Below are positions 6,506 to 7,878 of a DNA stretch of 7,878 bases, piece after piece. The notes below the pieces were generated by a model. That model did no database searches, was not told the origin of the DNA, and saw only the letters and a program-made list of their open reading frames with translations. The stretch is taken from assembly GCA_900763995.1 (NCBI GenBank), contig CAAFMK010000171.1:1-7878 (forward strand). Reading direction: 5' to 3'. How positions within the stretch are numbered: position 1 is the stretch's first letter; each line of letters opens with the position of its first letter. The stretch comes from an uncultured Oscillospiraceae bacterium. Lineage in GTDB: Bacteria > Bacillota > Clostridia > Oscillospirales > Oscillospiraceae. Made by a program: the position numbers and the translations under genes.

Positions 6506-6520
6506 TAAGAATAATTCTCA
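6506..6520. promoter_or_regulatory. Fur/PerR-like operator overlapping the hrb transcription start
   Basis: TAAGAAT-A-ATTCTCA is a 7-1-7 inverted repeat with one asymmetric pair; on the other strand it reads TGAGAATTATTCTTA, close to the Fur-family core TGATAAT-N-ATTATCA. Weaker symmetry extends over 6503-6523 (8 of 10 pairs). It begins about ten bases after the -10 box, where a bound repressor would block initiation. Regulators of the Fur family (Fur, PerR, Zur) have similar boxes; PerR is favoured only because PerR controls oxygen-defence genes in Clostridium. Confidence 0.65.
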
Positions 6521-6540
6521 TTAAAATCGGGGAGGCAGTT

Positions 6541-7164
6541 ATGAATCGTAAAGCATTTAATCGGATCAACTATGGAATGTTTATCCTCAGCGTTGCCGGA
6601 GAGGGCCAGGATCAGGGTTGTGTCATCAACTCCCTGCACCAGGTCACATCCTCCATGCCCTACAAGTTTTCCATCACCGTGAACAAGAGCAACGAGACCT
6701 TCAAGGCCATTGAGGCCAAGGGCTCCTTTGCCGCCACTGTTCTGGACAGAGACACCCCCAAGGAGCTGGTGGATCTCTTTGGCTATAAGTCTGGCCGCGT
6801 GGTCAACAAGTTTGAGGGCATTGAGACCCAGACCGATGGCAATGGCAACCCCTATATCAAGGAGCACGCACTGGCCCGCTTTGCCTGTAAGGTAGTGGAG
6901 AAGCTGGATCTGGGTACCTATATGCTCTATATTGCAGAGACCACTGAAGCAGAGGTGCTGGGTGATGGCCCCGCCCTGACCGTAGATGACTATAAGAACG
7001 GCGGCGGCTCCACCCCCGCCACCGCCACTGTGGTTCGTACCCTGGAGGGCAATGAGGGCTGGCGCTGCACCATCTGCGGCTATGTGGCAGATAAGGAAGT
7101 GCTGCCAGATGGCTACCAGTGCCCCATCTGCCGGGCCAATCGGGACAAGTTCGTCAAGGTATAA
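6541..7164 (+). CDS. hrb: Flavin reductase-rubredoxin fusion (high-molecular-weight rubredoxin, Hrb type)
   Basis: A 207-residue cytoplasmic redox protein. Residues 1-150 form an FMN-binding flavin reductase-like split-barrel domain (NYGMFILS, NSLHQVTSSMP, ITVNKSNETF, LFGYKSGRVVNKF). A GGGSTPATAT linker follows, and residues 174-207 are a rubredoxin domain with iron ligands C176-x2-C179 and C194-x2-C197. The 14-residue gap between the cysteine pairs is the short rubrerythrin-like form rather than the longer gap of classical rubredoxin. In Moorella, Hrb passes electrons from NADH to the flavodiiron protein FprA for reduction of oxygen or NO; the same role here is inference, as no FprA is in the window. 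The ATG at 6541 has GGGGAGG five bases upstream. It is a single-gene unit with its own consensus promoter, a Fur-like box and a downstream terminator, all suggesting tightly controlled, high-level induction. Confidence 0.92.
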   Translation: MNRKAFNRINYGMFILSVAGEGQDQGCVINSLHQVTSSMPYKFSITVNKSNETFKAIEAKGSFAATVLDRDTPKELVDLFGYKSGRVVNKFEGIETQTDGNGNPYIKEHALARFACKVVEKLDLGTYMLYIAETTEAEVLGDGPALTVDDYKNGGGSTPATATVVRTLEGNEGWRCTICGYVADKEVLPDGYQCPICRANRDKFVKV

Positions 7165-7248
7165 GATAAGGGATATTTGACTTGGATGGGGTGTTTTAGA
7201 GACTGATTCCAAAGGGTGGTCAATAAAGCATAGCCACCAATAAAATGA

Positions 7249-7296
7249 AAATTCCAGCAGACACTGGGGATGATCCCCCGCTTTCTGCTGGAATTT
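7249..7296. terminator. Bidirectional terminator between hrb and the convergent YwqG-like gene
   Basis: AAATTCCAGCAGA (7249-7261) pairs perfectly with TCTGCTGGAATTT (7284-7296), 13 pairs. A smaller inner hairpin, GGGGA/TCCCC (7266-7270 and 7274-7278), sits in its loop. The arms end in A or T runs on both strands, so it can stop hrb transcripts on the plus strand and the convergent gene's transcripts on the minus strand. The remaining bases of the 165-base gap show only a weak GGTGG/CCACC pairing (7215-7219 with 7234-7238). Confidence 0.82.
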
Positions 7297-7329
7297 ATGT
7301 TCTGTGTTTTGAGAGGGGTCTGCGGCCCG

Positions 7330-7878
7330 TCAGCAGCAATCCCAGGTGTAAAAAACACGGCTGAAATCTCTGTTTTTCAGGTCGTCCAGCCCAATGAAGA
7401 AGTTGGCGACACCACAGTCCCCCCACAGCACATAGTCCCGTCTGTCCTCACCCATTTCTGAGTCGATTTGGAGCAGGAGCGTATCATAGCGCTGATAGTG
7501 CGCTTGTTCTCTGGGGTCGCCCTGGGTGAAGTAGGGGTATCCAAGCATCTGGTGGCCGGTGGATGCCATGACCTCGTCCATGTACTCCAGCTCATCATCG
7601 TCAAAAAAGGAGTAATATTCGTCAATATCCATCTGTTTTCCACATATCTGATGGACAATAGGCAGGATCAGATGTTCAAAGGTATAGGAGCAGGGCCCCA
7701 TATAGCTGGTTTTTTTGGAAACTTCAATGGCATATTCCCCTGTCAGAGGTGTATTGCCCGGTTCGCTCTGTGTGGGATCGACGACACCTAGTGCCTGGAT
7801 CTGCTCCAGAGTGACACTGGGATCTATAGTCTCGTGGTAGACCACGCGGAAATACTCTTGGACATCTGGTGAGTCAAA
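7330..7878 (-). CDS. YwqG family protein (DUF1963), 5' end cut by window
   Basis: The minus-strand frame is open from the window edge to the TGA at 7332-7330, giving 182 codons. A GTG at 7845-7843 is an internal valine, not a start, since in-frame sequence continues upstream (FDSPDVQEYFR). Family signatures are clear: LGYPYFTQGDPRE in the middle (around 7510-7545), LLLQIDSE, and near the C-terminus WGDCGVANFFI and DLKNRDFSRVFYTWDC, as in Bacillus subtilis YwqG and other DUF1963 proteins. These are usually around 260 or more residues, so perhaps a third of the N-terminus lies beyond the window. The function is unknown; DUF1963 proteins are widespread in bacteria and I would not assign a reaction. 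It converges on hrb and shares its bidirectional terminator. The promoter is out of view. Confidence 0.9.
   Translation of the reverse strand, partial: FDSPDVQEYFRVVYHETIDPSVTLEQIQALGVVDPTQSEPGNTPLTGEYAIEVSKKTSYMGPCSYTFEHLILPIVHQICGKQMDIDEYYSFFDDDELEYMDEVMASTGHQMLGYPYFTQGDPREQAHYQRYDTLLLQIDSEMGEDRRDYVLWGDCGVANFFIGLDDLKNRDFSRVFYTWDCC

Noticed and set aside
6490..7212. 240-codon minus-strand open frame across hrb
   Set aside because: Antisense shadow of hrb; it runs through the hrb promoter and operator and has no family motif.

Overview
The window is a stretch of ordinary chromosomal housekeeping genes from an anaerobic, low-oxygen Firmicute, most likely a clostridial butyrate producer of the Oscillospirales type. 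The indications are a Clostridium-style crotonase (Crt), a SpoVB/MurJ-type flippase, an EF-P followed by a CD1247-type zinc-ribbon protein, a CIRCE (HrcA) operator in front of clpB, a flavin reductase-rubredoxin fusion (Hrb) typical of strict anaerobes, strong AAGGAGG-type ribosome binding sites, and fairly GC-rich codon use. The genus assignment is inference; no rRNA or other marker is present. I see no mobile element, CRISPR array, tRNA or rRNA.

Layout. From 1 to 764 on the minus strand lies crt, missing only its last few codons at the window edge, with a good promoter and RBS upstream. A divergent 153-base spacer separates it from a 510-residue polytopic flippase (918-2450, plus). A 151-base gap then carries a near-consensus promoter for an efp operon: efp (2602-3171) and a small acidic zinc-ribbon protein of unknown function (3218-3643), ended by a strong terminator (3664-3693). 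Directly after it stands a perfect CIRCE element with unusually long arms, then clpB (3824-6418) and its terminator. Next is an exact-consensus sigma-A promoter (TTGACA-N17-TATAAT) with a Fur/PerR-like inverted repeat on the expected transcription start, driving hrb (6541-7164). A long bidirectional terminator separates hrb from a convergent, 5'-truncated YwqG/DUF1963 gene (7330-7878, minus).

The genes do not form one pathway. They are four or five independent transcription units: energy metabolism (crt), cell envelope or spore peptidoglycan (flippase), translation of proline-rich proteins (efp plus its unknown companion), protein disaggregation after stress (clpB, predicted HrcA control) and oxygen/NO or redox protection (hrb, predicted Fur-family control). 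I did not find an obviously new multigene system. The points most worth following are the uncharacterised EF-P companion, the Fur-family operator on hrb, the arrangement of the CIRCE relative to the clpB promoter, and a short AT-rich patch inside clpB.
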